From positions 48,650 to 112,649 of the forward strand of contig CANQNT010000011.1 in NCBI GenBank assembly GCA_947625255.1: DNA of 64,000 bases, read 5' to 3'. Shown in pieces: positions 17,713 to 27,107 of this stretch; position 1 is the stretch's first letter, and each line of letters begins with the position of its first letter. Below the pieces are notes generated by a model that worked only from the letters and a program-made list of their open reading frames with translations, was not told the origin of the DNA and searched no databases. Origin of the DNA: an uncultured Acetatifactor sp. (lineage in GTDB: Bacteria; Bacillota; Clostridia; Lachnospirales; Lachnospiraceae). The position numbers and the translations under genes were made by a program.

Positions 17713-19407
17713 ATGCTACGAAACTTACATGTGAAGAATCTGGCTTTGATCGAAGAAGCGGAGGTGGAGTTTGAGCCGGGCTTAAACATTCTGACGGGTG
17801 AGACGGGCGCCGGAAAGTCCGTGCTGATCGGTTCCATCAATCTGGCCCTGGGCGGCAAGTTTGACAAGGATATGCTGCGCAGGGGAACGGATAACGCGCT
17901 TGTGGAGCTGGTATTTCAGGCGGAGGATGAAAAAATATCCGCTAAAATGGCGCAGCTGGAGCTAACGGAAGAAGAGGATGGAACCGTGATCATCAGCCGT
18001 CGTATGCAGGCCGGCAGAAGTGTCTGCAAGATTAATGGGGAGACGGTTACAGCCAGACAAATCAAGGAACTTGCGGAGCTGCTGATCGATATCCATGGCC
18101 AGCACGAGCACCAATCCCTGCTGCATAAGAAGAAGCACATGGAAATCCTGGATTCCTACTGCGGAGAAGCATTCAGAGAGCCGGCGGAAGCGGTTTCCAT
18201 GCTTTACCAGGAATGCAAGAGGCTTCGCAGGACCATTGAAGAAGAATCCATGGATGAAGCCGCCAAGGCCAGGGAGCAGGCCATGGCGGAATACGAGTGT
18301 CAGGAAATCGAAGAGGCACATCTGCGTCCGGGAGAGGATGAAGAGTTGGAGCGGCGGTACCGTAAAATGTCCAACAGCAGGAAGATTACGGAAAATTTAT
18401 CGGAAAGCTATTTGCTTACCGGAAATGACAGTCCGGAAGGAGCGGGAAATTCCCTGAGTCATGCTTTGCGTGCCCTGCACGGGATCACCATGTATGACAA
18501 GGCGCTGGAGGAACTGGCGGAGCAGCTGGAGGAGATTGAGAGCCTTTTAAGCGATTATAATCATGATGTCTCCGCTTACTTAAGTGACTGTGAGTTTAAC
18601 GAGGCCGATTATCAGGAGGTGGAGGATCGCCTGAATGAAATCAATCGACTGAAAGGTAAATATGGAAAAACCATTGAAGAGATTCTGGCTTATGGCGAGA
18701 ATCGGCGTAACACATTGCAGAAGCTGGAGGATTATGACGGCTATATGCGGAAGTTACGGGAGGAATTGTCGCGGAAAGAGAAAGAGCTTCTGACGGCTTG
18801 TGAGCGCCTGTCCGCGATTCGCAGAAAAAACGCGGACGAACTGACCGTTCGGTTGGAAGAAGCATTGGTAAACCTGAATTTCTTAAGTGTGCGGTTTGAA
18901 ATCGCGGTAAGATCCAATCAGCCCGTTACGGCCAATGGTTACGATGATGTAGAGTTTCTGATTTCCACCAATCCCGGCGAGGTATTAAAGCCTCTGGCTC
19001 AGGTTGCCAGCGGAGGAGAACTGTCCCGCGTGATGTTGGCCATCAAGACCGTACTGGCAGGCAGGGATTCTATAGATACTTTGATTTTTGACGAAATTGA
19101 CGCCGGAATCAGCGGCAGGACCGCCTGGAAGGTTTCAGAGCAGCTGGATGTGGCAGCCAGAGCCCATCAGGTGATCTGTATTACTCATTTGCCCCAGATC
19201 GCCGCCATGGCGGACGCCCATTTTGTAATTGAAAAGAGCAGCTCGGACGACTCCACCATTACGGATATTTATCGGACCGATGACCAGGGAAGTCTGCGGG
19301 AGCTGGCAAGGCTGCTTGGCAGCGACACTTTGACGGAGGCCGCGCTGACCAACGCCAGAGAGATGAAGAATCTGGCTATGAAGCATAAAGCGGCGCAAGG
19401 GCTATAA
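17713..19407 (+). CDS. recN: DNA repair protein RecN
   Basis: SMC-like ATPase that acts early at double-strand breaks. 564 aa. Walker A GETGAGKSVLIGS near residue 32, a long coiled-coil centre (about 150-380), the signature ASGGELSRVMLAIK near 430 and Walker B TLIFDEIDAGISG near 455. An AAGGAGG ribosome site lies just before the ATG. It follows argR by 60 bases and ends the housekeeping run before spoIVB. Confidence 0.96.
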   Translation: MLRNLHVKNLALIEEAEVEFEPGLNILTGETGAGKSVLIGSINLALGGKFDKDMLRRGTDNALVELVFQAEDEKISAKMAQLELTEEEDGTVIISRRMQAGRSVCKINGETVTARQIKELAELLIDIHGQHEHQSLLHKKKHMEILDSYCGEAFREPAEAVSMLYQECKRLRRTIEEESMDEAAKAREQAMAEYECQEIEEAHLRPGEDEELERRYRKMSNSRKITENLSESYLLTGNDSPEGAGNSLSHALRALHGITMYDKALEELAEQLEEIESLLSDYNHDVSAYLSDCEFNEADYQEVEDRLNEINRLKGKYGKTIEEILAYGENRRNTLQKLEDYDGYMRKLREELSRKEKELLTACERLSAIRRKNADELTVRLEEALVNLNFLSVRFEIAVRSNQPVTANGYDDVEFLISTNPGEVLKPLAQVASGGELSRVMLAIKTVLAGRDSIDTLIFDEIDAGISGRTAWKVSEQLDVAARAHQVICITHLPQIAAMADAHFVIEKSSSDDSTITDIYRTDDQGSLRELARLLGSDTLTEAALTNAREMKNLAMKHKAAQGL

Positions 19408-19448
19408 TTTCCAGTTTTTCACATTTTTTCGGGATTTCCATTAGTTTT

Positions 19449-19479
19449 CATACTAAAATCCTAAAAAACTCACATACTA
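19449..19479 (+). promoter_or_regulatory. Two CATACTA boxes upstream of spoIVB
   Basis: CATACTA occurs at 19449-19455 and 19473-19479. This is the -10 consensus of forespore sigma-F/sigma-G promoters, and spoIVB is a forespore gene in Bacillus. I cannot find a good -35 at the expected distance for either copy, so the call stays tentative. Confidence 0.35.
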
Positions 19480-19524
19480 AGTTGCAGACAAGATCATTGC
19501 AGCAAAAGGGAAGTGAGCGGATTC

Positions 19525-20859
19525 ATGGATATGGAAATTAAGGAACTGGCGGGACGTGACGTGGTCGTCCTGCTGGAAAACTGGGTGAAAAAAAAGAAAA
19601 GAAGAAAAATCTATCGATATAGTCTATGCGTGTTGATCATCATCAGCAGTCTGGTATTGATGGCGCTTGAATATCAACAGCTCTATCAAAGGATCCCGTC
19701 TGTGCTCCGCTTGCGGGCGGAAACGGAGCAGTCGCTGAACTTGAACGTTCCCCTCACCGGGGAGGTAGTCAGTGTCAGCGAACAGGGAGAATCCAATATT
19801 CCCCGGGGTGCGGTCACCATCGATCTCAACCGATCCGTGACCATCAAGACCGGCCAGCAGGACAATTACCAGATGCTGGTCAAGCTCTTCGGCTTTCTTC
19901 CATTTAAAAAAGTAGGAATCCAGGTCATCGAGGATCAGGAATTAATTCCGGTGGGCGTGCCCATCGGCATCTATGTAAAGACCAGGGGAATTCTGGTTAT
20001 TGGCGTTGGTGAATTTACGGGCCAGGACGGGGTCACTTATTCCCCTTCCCAATATATCCTGAAATCCGGGGATTATATTTTGGCACTGAATGGGGAGGAG
20101 GTTTCCGACAAAGATGATTTTATGGACCGCATTAACCAAAGCGGCGGCAAAGAGATGATATTAACCGTGGAGCGGGACGGACAAGCCATGGATCTGAAAG
20201 TGCTTCCCCGAAAAAATGAAGCGGGGGAATACAAAATCGGCGTCTGGGTCCGTGATAATGCACAGGGCGTCGGGACCATGACCTTTGTTGACGATGAGGG
20301 AAATTTCGGCGCGCTGGGCCATGGAATCAACGATGTGGATACCAGCACCCTCATGAACACCGATGCCGGCACCCTTTACCAGACCGAGATCATTTCCATC
20401 AAAAAAGGAGAAAGCGGTGATCCTGGCGAAATGACGGGAATGATCATCTATTCTGCAGACCGCATTCTGGGCCAGATTACTGAAAACAGCGTCCAGGGTA
20501 TCTTCGGCATCTGCAACCAGAAGGCCCTGAACCTGGTGAGCAGTACCCCGTTGCCCATTGCCCTGAAGCAGGAGATTCAGATCGGCCCCGCCCAGATCCT
20601 ATGTACTATCGGAGACCGGCCCCAATATTATGATATCCAAATTACCGCCATACATTTAGACCATGACAACGTCAATCGGGGCATCGAAATCCAGATTACC
20701 GACCAGGAACTGCTGGATATTACCGGCGGAATCGTACAGGGCATGAGCGGCGCACCCATTGTGCAGGATGGAAAATTTGTGGGTGCCGTGACACACGTAC
20801 TGGTCAATAGCCCCGAGAATGGATATGGGATATTTATTGAAAATATGATTGAGCATTGA
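19525..20859 (+). CDS. spoIVB: SpoIVB peptidase
   Basis: Serine peptidase (S55) secreted from the forespore that cleaves SpoIVFA to release pro-sigma-K processing in the mother cell. An N-terminal membrane anchor (about residues 30-50) is followed by a PDZ domain (about 180-240, DYILALNGEEVSDKDDF) and the peptidase domain with catalytic His in ALGHGINDVDT and Ser in GMSGAPIVQDG near the C-terminus. The ATG at 19525 is preferred to the GTG at 19513, whose ribosome site would be too close. The spo0A gene that often follows directly is absent here. Confidence 0.94.
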   Translation: MDMEIKELAGRDVVVLLENWVKKKKRRKIYRYSLCVLIIISSLVLMALEYQQLYQRIPSVLRLRAETEQSLNLNVPLTGEVVSVSEQGESNIPRGAVTIDLNRSVTIKTGQQDNYQMLVKLFGFLPFKKVGIQVIEDQELIPVGVPIGIYVKTRGILVIGVGEFTGQDGVTYSPSQYILKSGDYILALNGEEVSDKDDFMDRINQSGGKEMILTVERDGQAMDLKVLPRKNEAGEYKIGVWVRDNAQGVGTMTFVDDEGNFGALGHGINDVDTSTLMNTDAGTLYQTEIISIKKGESGDPGEMTGMIIYSADRILGQITENSVQGIFGICNQKALNLVSSTPLPIALKQEIQIGPAQILCTIGDRPQYYDIQITAIHLDHDNVNRGIEIQITDQELLDITGGIVQGMSGAPIVQDGKFVGAVTHVLVNSPENGYGIFIENMIEH

Positions 20860-20875
20860 GTCCGGGCGGTAAGAT

Positions 20876-21250
20876 TTGTATAAGCTGATATGCGCAGCCT
20901 GTAATTATTATCTGTTTTCCACAGAGGATCCTTTTCGTTCCATTGGCTGGCAGCAGGCGAATCTGTTTCATCTATTGGTGATGAAAGCTTTTGAAGAGGG
21001 CTATAGTCGGGAAAAAATCTCCGAATTGCTCCTGCTGGCCTCTTCAGGTGGACTTAGCAGGGAGTCTTTGCATATTGATCAGGAGTTGGTTCTGATTGCC
21101 GCCTTGAAAACCAGTGACTTGAAGTATATGGCAGTTGAAGAAGCTCGGAAGTTGATCGAAAACCAAAAAGCAAAGCTGCAGCAGCAAAGGAAAGACAGTT
21201 CCGATAGTTATAAGGTGATGGGAAAACGAGAAAGGAGAGTTTACTTATGA
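20876..21250 (+). CDS. Hypothetical protein
   Basis: 124 aa, unrecognised. It starts at a TTG with a poor ribosome site (GGGCGG about 10 bases upstream), 16 bases after spoIVB. The first 15 residues are moderately hydrophobic with two cysteines (ICAACNYY); the rest is helical and the C-terminus is rich in Lys, Gln and Arg, resembling a coiled-coil. Its stop overlaps the start of the next small membrane protein gene, so the two are probably translated together. Function unknown; the start is uncertain. Confidence 0.5.
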   Translation: MYKLICAACNYYLFSTEDPFRSIGWQQANLFHLLVMKAFEEGYSREKISELLLLASSGGLSRESLHIDQELVLIAALKTSDLKYMAVEEARKLIENQKAKLQQQRKDSSDSYKVMGKRERRVYL

Positions 21251-21501
21251 ATGTCAAGATCATGTATTTCATATTGCTATTGTTGGCAACGCCTGTAGCA
21301 CTTACTATATTTTTTGGATTCTCCTGGATCCAGTACCGGGAAGCGCGACATTCACACCAGACGAATCCGAACGCCGTATCCGCCCGAAATTTGAAATTGT
21401 GGAAGATACTGTTGATCGTCTCGGGTGTTTTGTTCGGGATGGTTTTGTTGGCAGAGGTGGTCGTTATTGGAATGATGTGTATGGCCGTTGTATTATCATA
21501 A
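21247..21501 (+). CDS. Small two-helix membrane protein
   Basis: 84 aa with two hydrophobic helices (about residues 5-26 and 51-80) separated by a polar loop (QYREARHSHQTNPN). An AAAGGAGAG ribosome site precedes the ATG and it overlaps the preceding gene by four bases. No family recognised. The pair may form a small membrane complex, but nothing in the sequence says what it does. Confidence 0.6.
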   Translation: MNVKIMYFILLLLATPVALTIFFGFSWIQYREARHSHQTNPNAVSARNLKLWKILLIVSGVLFGMVLLAEVVVIGMMCMAVVLS

Positions 21502-21620
21502 GATGTTTTTGGCCGCGCATTTCACGATTTCTTAAATGTACAGGCTGACGTTACATAAGACAGATTAACATGGTTTAAGTTTAGAGATTCGACCGTATGT
21601 ATCAGGGAGGAAATAGAAAT

Positions 21621-24071
21621 TTGAAGTCTTTTGTACAGATGAGGCGGTATTTTTCAAAAAGAAAATTATGGATTATTTTGGCAATGATTTTGTTTATAGT
21701 GGAAACTACTTATTTAATAGGCCCATTTGGCAGGGCTGGTGAAGACCATGTAAACTTTCTTTCTGGAGAGGACTCTTGGGGGATGGAGGATGAAGAATCC
21801 TCCCCTCAATTTTTTCAAGAGTTTCGTCCATCATATCGTAAGCTAAAAAGTATTTCGTTACTGTTCTTTAATAGCGCTCAAATCCCGTCTGACGGCTTTG
21901 TTTCCGTCGCGATTTGTGATAAAGACGGGAATGTGCTTGCTTCTCAGGATCTTCCGTATCGTAAAATTAATTACGGAAGTTATACTGATATTAATCATTT
22001 AGAACTTTCTCTTAATCCCAAACGGTCCTACTATATAACGGTTAATTGTCAAGCGGAAAGTAGCGATCCTTATGTGACAGTTGGGGTTTGTCCGGCGGAA
22101 TTGGTTCTTCCAGAGAATCAGCATCTCTATTATGCAGATGATTTGGCCCATTTGGATTCTTCGGAATCGGAAATCGTCTCAACACAGTTGGTAACACGTT
22201 ATTCTTATTCCAATGCAGTGACCTCTGATAAACGGTTTCAGATTATATTCTTGTGTTTCATAACTGCTGTCGGGATTGCTTTTGGTTTACCCGGAAGTAA
22301 AAAAATTCGCTTTTTGGTTGGTTGGATTCTGATGTTGTTAGCGCCCGTTTTTTTGGGAAAACAGTTGGAAGCCATTTCGCTGAATGCAGAGAATCCCTAT
22401 TTGCTTCCAAATGCTATGAAATGGTGTTGTATCATCATGCTTTTTTCGGAAATCTGTGTATTTTTATGTACTTTTTCGTTTCGTGTCAGCATCATTTTAC
22501 CGTGTGTTTCATATTCTATGATATATTGTGCAGACTATTTTGTCAGAAGCTATCGAGGTACCCCGCTAAAATGGAATGATGTCACGGCGTTTAGAACGGC
22601 TGCGCGAATAGTGGGTGGTTATCATTTACAGCCTAATGGAAATATGGCGACAGCATGGTGTATCCTTTTGCTTTTTATTATTTATGCTTTATATTGCGGA
22701 GGCAGTATTTTAAAGGATTCCTCAGGGAATGCCATCTTCTCCGAAAAAATATTTTGGGGGATTCATTTTGTCAGCACATTTTTGGGTTTTACACTATTTA
22801 TTGCTTTCAATGGTTTTCTGGTGAAAACGGACTTTTTGGATAAGTTGGGCTTTCTCACCCAGCACACTACGGATGATTTTTTGATGTATCAAAGCAACGG
22901 CTTTTTAATATCCACCTATCTGGATATCAGAAGCTCGAAAATCTTGCCTCCTGCCGGTTATTCCAAAGAAAAAGCCCAACATATCCTTCAAAAATATGAA
23001 ATGGCAGACGATGAAGTTTCTGGGGACCCGCCCCACATTATACTTATTTTAAATGAAAGCTTTTCTGATTTGAGGGTACTGGGAAATCTCCAGATAAGTG
23101 AGGAGAATATGTCCTTTTTCTATAGCCTGACTGAAAATGTGATTCGTGGCACAACGTATTCCTCGGTGCTGGGAGGGGGGACTGCAAACGCGGAGTTCGA
23201 AGTATTGACAGGTTGCACGATGGGGTTTTTGCCGCGCGGCTATTTTCCTTATATGCAGCTCATAAACCATCCAATACCGACGCTGGTTTCCAGTATGAAA
23301 CAATCTGGTTATACCACGTATTCCATGCATCCGGAGCTTTCCACGAACTGGAACAGGTATAAAATCTATCCATATTTGGGATTTGATCATAGTCTATGGG
23401 TAGAGCAGTTTCAGAATGCAAATGTAATACATAGCGGAGTTTCGGATTTGGAAACCTATGCTGAGATAGAAGAAATATTTGAGGATAAGCATGAGACTGA
23501 AAAATTATTCATTTTTGATTTAACCATGCAGAATCATGGCGGTTACAACAATAATGATTCTGGATACAATATACAGGCTGTTAATGTTAATAGTTCTGAA
23601 GCGGATATCTTTTTGTCTTTGATGAAGGAATCCGATGAAGCGTTTAAAGAGCTGGTAACTTATTTTTCCAATCAGGATGAGAAGGTACTGATTTGTATGT
23701 ATGGAGATCATCAGCCTAAATTTTATGATGATTCATTTTATGACAGCGTTTATCAGCAAACAGATGGCCTGACGCAAACCGATATTTTGCTGAATCAATA
23801 CAAAACTCCTTTTATTATATGGGCCAACTATGATATACCAGAAGAAAAAGATCTCAACATCAGCATGAATTACCTTGGCGTATTATTACAAAAAACCGCA
23901 GGTCTCCAGCATTCCGCATACTTTGGTTTTTTAGAGGAACTTATGGGAGAATATCCTGTTATCACCGCGAATGGTTACCTTGATAAAAATGGTAATTATT
24001 GTGAGCGGGATGATACGAGCTTTTCCGAATACCGTATCCTGCAGTATTATTTGCTTCATGATGCACAGTGA
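21621..24071 (+). CDS. LTA synthase family sulfatase (phosphoglycerol transferase type)
   Basis: About 816 aa. The N-terminal half holds several transmembrane helices (around residues 18-36, 200-300, 330-400), the C-terminal half a sulfatase-fold domain outside the membrane. The motif PPHIILILNESFSDL near 470 gives a metal ligand, GGGTANAEFEVLTG near 520 holds the likely catalytic threonine, and MQNHGGY and MYGDHQPKF supply further metal ligands. Such enzymes move glycerol phosphate from phosphatidylglycerol to teichoic acid or glycans; the acceptor is unknown. GGGAGG at about 21604 favours the TTG at 21621; an ATG at 21597 overlaps it. Lower GC than the flanking operons suggests accessory origin. 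Confidence 0.85.
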   Translation: MKSFVQMRRYFSKRKLWIILAMILFIVETTYLIGPFGRAGEDHVNFLSGEDSWGMEDEESSPQFFQEFRPSYRKLKSISLLFFNSAQIPSDGFVSVAICDKDGNVLASQDLPYRKINYGSYTDINHLELSLNPKRSYYITVNCQAESSDPYVTVGVCPAELVLPENQHLYYADDLAHLDSSESEIVSTQLVTRYSYSNAVTSDKRFQIIFLCFITAVGIAFGLPGSKKIRFLVGWILMLLAPVFLGKQLEAISLNAENPYLLPNAMKWCCIIMLFSEICVFLCTFSFRVSIILPCVSYSMIYCADYFVRSYRGTPLKWNDVTAFRTAARIVGGYHLQPNGNMATAWCILLLFIIYALYCGGSILKDSSGNAIFSEKIFWGIHFVSTFLGFTLFIAFNGFLVKTDFLDKLGFLTQHTTDDFLMYQSNGFLISTYLDIRSSKILPPAGYSKEKAQHILQKYEMADDEVSGDPPHIILILNESFSDLRVLGNLQISEENMSFFYSLTENVIRGTTYSSVLGGGTANAEFEVLTGCTMGFLPRGYFPYMQLINHPIPTLVSSMKQSGYTTYSMHPELSTNWNRYKIYPYLGFDHSLWVEQFQNANVIHSGVSDLETYAEIEEIFEDKHETEKLFIFDLTMQNHGGYNNNDSGYNIQAVNVNSSEADIFLSLMKESDEAFKELVTYFSNQDEKVLICMYGDHQPKFYDDSFYDSVYQQTDGLTQTDILLNQYKTPFIIWANYDIPEEKDLNISMNYLGVLLQKTAGLQHSAYFGFLEELMGEYPVITANGYLDKNGNYCERDDTSFSEYRILQYYLLHDAQ

Positions 24072-24103
24072 GTAATTTCAAGATTAATCGAAAGAGAAAA
24101 TAC

Positions 24104-24132
24104 GGCGGTAAGGAGTTATCTTCCTTGCCGCC
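24104..24132 (+). terminator. Terminator after the LTA-synthase-like gene
   Basis: 11-bp stem (24104-24114 with 24122-24132, one G-U pair) followed by GATTTTCG. It lies 33 bases after the stop. Confidence 0.6.
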
Positions 24133-24157
24133 GATTTTCGTACTGTACGGCAAAACC

Positions 24158-24185
24158 GTCGGACCAGGCATTTTCCTGGTCCGAC
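24158..24185 (-). terminator. Terminator after the recombinase gene
   Basis: Perfect 11-bp stem (24158-24168 with 24175-24185), followed on the minus strand by GGTTTTG. It lies downstream of the minus-strand recombinase stop. Confidence 0.6.
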
Positions 24186-24240
24186 ACGAAAAGACGCAAA
24201 CAGTTACTTTGTATTGCCCCCAAGAAAAAAGGGAATATGT

Positions 24241-24837
24241 TCAGCAGCCACGGCACCATCTTAAAAAGGTGTCCTGGGCGATTCCGAGCTGTCTGGCGGC
24301 ATCCCGGGAAGAAAGCTTTTTGTTCTCCCAATCATCCTTGAGTTGAAGAAATCTGTCCGGTACTTCCTTTCGCGGCCTGCCGAAACGAATGCCGCGAAGC
24401 CTGGCAGCGGCGATTCCCTCCATTTGCCTTTGCTTGATGTTTTCACGCTCGGTCTGCGCCACATAGGAAAGAATCTGCAGCACCAGGTCCGCGACGAAAG
24501 TTCCCGTAAGGTCCTTGGCCGTCTGTGTGGTGTCCAGCAAGGGCATGTCCAGAACGATGATGCCAGCCTGTTTTTCCTTGGTGATGATTCGCCACTGGTT
24601 GAGGATTTCTTCATAATTTCGTCCCAGCCGGTCGATGGATTTGATCACGATCACATCGTTCGGGCGCAGCCTGCGTATCAGTCTGCGATACTGGGGGCGA
24701 TTGAAATCCTTGCCGCTGAGCTTGTCCATGAAAAGATTTTCTTCTTTCAGTCCGTACTCAAGGAGGGCAATCCGCTGCCTGTCCTCGTTTTGTTCTTTGG
24801 TGGATACGCGGATGTATCCGTAAGTCGTTTGAGCCAT
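24241..24837 (-). CDS. Serine recombinase (resolvase/invertase family)
   Basis: 198 aa. Resolvase N-terminal domain: TTYGYIRVSTKEQN with the nucleophilic serine at about residue 12, IKSIDRLGRNYEEI near 70, and an E-helix region; a short C-terminal helix-turn-helix (SSRDAARQLGIAQDTFLRW) as in Pin/Tn3-type enzymes. An AGGAGG ribosome site precedes the ATG on the minus strand. It acts in site-specific inversion or resolution; no inverted repeats of the hix type were recognised nearby. It probably marks a mobile segment between spoIVB and pyrH. Confidence 0.88.
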   Translation of the reverse strand: MAQTTYGYIRVSTKEQNEDRQRIALLEYGLKEENLFMDKLSGKDFNRPQYRRLIRRLRPNDVIVIKSIDRLGRNYEEILNQWRIITKEKQAGIIVLDMPLLDTTQTAKDLTGTFVADLVLQILSYVAQTERENIKQRQMEGIAAARLRGIRFGRPRKEVPDRFLQLKDDWENKKLSSRDAARQLGIAQDTFLRWCRGC

Positions 24838-25387
24838 TTCTACAACCTCCTAATAATATGAATATTGGTGAGTCGCAGCCCGCGGCTAGTTTGCAGGGAT
24901 CAACGCCACTGCCTGACTATGCTGCAGATAGCAATCCACGTATTTATTTCATCCTATTGTCAAATGATATGCAACAACTATAACATAGATCGAAGCAAGT
25001 AAGGTTTTGTCGTTTCTGACGAAAAGCCCTTTTCGTGTGTGTGTTTGTGAAAGAGTATTGTTGGAAGCGTTTTTGTAAAAAATTGTTTTAGTATCCGTTA
25101 AAAGCGAGAAAGCCATTTCGCGATATTCCGGTTCCTTTGATGAGTCGAATCTGCGAAATCCTATGGTTTAACGGATCTGTGTAGATGAAATGGAAGTTAT
25201 CGTAATATGTGGATTGACATTTGGGTTCATGAAACGTAAAATAGAAGCAGGAACGAAAAGGGGAATTGCATTGACAGAATGAGTTGTTCCGTGGAAAGAG
25301 AGGGGGTTCCTATCCATAATTCCGTGTAGTCAGGTTGGGGGAATTCTGATGAAAGGATTGGCTGAAGAAAGGTAAGATGGTGTTGTA
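24838..25387. other. 550-base intergenic region
   Basis: No gene is seen. It holds the ribosome site and presumably the promoter of the minus-strand recombinase, a small hairpin at 25019-25036 (seven-base arms around GCCC) without a U-tract, a short GT-rich run after it, and the promoter at 25214-25242 for the next plus-strand gene. Confidence 0.5.
25214..25242 (+). promoter_or_regulatory. SigA promoter
   Basis: TTGACA at 25214-25219, exactly 17 bases, TAAAAT at 25237-25242. It lies 145 bases before the start of the mosaic membrane protein gene, leaving a long untranslated leader with no recognised structure. Confidence 0.7.
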
Positions 25388-26497
25388 ATGATCGAACGTG
25401 AAAAAATGGTTCGGGCCTTGGAAGAGAGGCTGAAGTGGCTGGAGGATTCTGATTCTGACAAAGAGAGCGATATGCGTGAGGCGGCTGCCATCAAGCATCT
25501 GCTTCATGTGATGCGAAGTTCGGAGTTGAATTTAGAGGGTGAACATTTTTCCACAGAGAAAGCAGTAAATCGGTTTTGGAGCGCTTATGATACAAGGCTG
25601 GAGGTTGAGAGGGAGCGGGGGAAGCTTTTGGCCGGGAGTGTCAGCGTTGCTGATTATTTGGGGAAAGAAACGGATGTTGGTGACGGGACGGAAAAGGTCG
25701 CCGGAGTTGTGGATGCTGGCGTGGATAGGGCCGCGGCGGAATCGATAGAAGGGAGGATTGCCGGAGAAAACACCGGGAAAGAAGATAAGGAGGCATGGAA
25801 GTCCAAGAGGAAAGAGTTGTCGAAAGGGAAGAACTCGATCGGCAGTGTTTTTAAGGGGATCAGGGAAAAGGGGCTATTTGTGTATCTGGCCGCGCATAGA
25901 AGAGGGGCTGTTATTGCAACGGCGATTGTGTTTGTGGCAGTGGCATTGGCCGGCGGGGCAGTTGGGGCTTACGCGGAAAAGCAGATGGGGTTTTTGTATT
26001 TCCTGAATGAGGATGATGTGGGGATGGATATGTTGGTTGTACAATCATCTAAAGAAAAAGTGAATGAATATACATATAAGGAATGGTATGAAAGTCTTGA
26101 AGATTTACCAGAAGAATATCAGAATATTATAAGGTTTCCGCGTGAATTTTTAGAAATGTATAATGTAGAAAGGATTTGTGTATTAGATAATACGGATTAT
26201 ATTTTTTTTGAAATTCAATATAATTATAGTTCAACGGGTGAAATTGTCGAATGTGTCCAAAAACATTTTAAGGATATAGGAAAGTTTCATCATCAAGCAT
26301 ATGATTTGGGCGAATGTATCGAAACAATAATGTGTGAAGATATAGAAATAGGAATATATGATAATGATCAGAGTGATGATATAGAGTATATTGCAAAATT
26401 TTATTATGATGATTTATTTTATGTACAAGGAAATGCGTCATTATCGACGATAGAAAATTCTGTAATGAATTTGATAGATTTATTAGTATTGGAATAA
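25388..26497 (+). CDS. Single-pass membrane protein, mosaic base composition
   Basis: 369 aa. A charged cytoplasmic N-terminal part (1-165) rich in Glu, Lys and Arg is followed by one transmembrane helix (about 176-196, IATAIVFVAVALAGGAVGAY) and an extracytoplasmic C-terminal domain. The layout recalls anti-sigma-type or DUF4367 proteins of Clostridia, but no sigma factor gene is adjacent and I cannot confirm the family. Up to about 26035 the DNA resembles the chromosome; from about 26040 it turns sharply AT-rich, with codons such as ATA, TTA and GAA dominating. This suggests replacement of the outer domain by foreign DNA. The ribosome site is weak. Confidence 0.65.
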   Translation: MIEREKMVRALEERLKWLEDSDSDKESDMREAAAIKHLLHVMRSSELNLEGEHFSTEKAVNRFWSAYDTRLEVERERGKLLAGSVSVADYLGKETDVGDGTEKVAGVVDAGVDRAAAESIEGRIAGENTGKEDKEAWKSKRKELSKGKNSIGSVFKGIREKGLFVYLAAHRRGAVIATAIVFVAVALAGGAVGAYAEKQMGFLYFLNEDDVGMDMLVVQSSKEKVNEYTYKEWYESLEDLPEEYQNIIRFPREFLEMYNVERICVLDNTDYIFFEIQYNYSSTGEIVECVQKHFKDIGKFHHQAYDLGECIETIMCEDIEIGIYDNDQSDDIEYIAKFYYDDLFYVQGNASLSTIENSVMNLIDLLVLE

Positions 26498-26579
26498 ATG
26501 TTGTAACATATTGGAATGAAAAGGCATATATTATGTGAAGTCAAAGATCTTGGCGTGAATTATTATATTTAGGAGGTTA

Positions 26580-27107
26580 ATGATGAAAAATGCAATAAGC
26601 AAGCAGTTAAAAAAAATAATATCTTCTATGCTGATTATAGTATTTTTTGTAAGTATGATGGGAATTGAGGTCTTTGCGGCGGAATCTACTAATATATCAG
26701 ATAAAGATGTAATGGAATTAAAAGCTGAAGTCGTGGGTATAGACAATGATTCTGAAATAAGCATAATGTCTACAGATTTTGTTGATGCATCAATAACTGT
26801 TAGTAGGACGTCCCAGGGAATGAGAATTGTTTGTACTACGATAGTAAATAGAACTGCTTCCATTGTAGGAGTCAAAGATATTATGGTTTATCATAAAGAA
26901 GGAAGTAAATGGGTGCCTGTGGCTACTTCTGATGGAGGATCACTAAGTGATACAATGGGAGTTTCAATTACAGCATACTATCCCAACGCTATTTATGGAG
27001 ATACCTATAAAATATCTTGTGTTCATTATGCAAATGTTGATGAATATCGCGAGTTACCGAGTGAAACAATAGATTTTAAATATATTCTTCCTCTTACAGA
27101 TGAATAA
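26580..27107 (+). CDS. Secreted hypothetical protein
   Basis: 175 aa. A clear signal peptide: basic N-terminus, hydrophobic core (SSMLIIVFFVSMMGIEVFA) with a likely cut after AFAA-type VFAAE near residue 31. The mature part is predicted to be beta-rich (alternating polar and hydrophobic, DASITVSRTSQGMRIVCTT), with two cysteines that could pair. An AGGAGG site at 26571-26576 supports ATG 26580 or 26583. Strongly AT-rich like the 3' half of the preceding gene, so both probably came in together. No family recognised. Confidence 0.7.
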   Translation: MMKNAISKQLKKIISSMLIIVFFVSMMGIEVFAAESTNISDKDVMELKAEVVGIDNDSEISIMSTDFVDASITVSRTSQGMRIVCTTIVNRTASIVGVKDIMVYHKEGSKWVPVATSDGGSLSDTMGVSITAYYPNAIYGDTYKISCVHYANVDEYRELPSETIDFKYILPLTDE

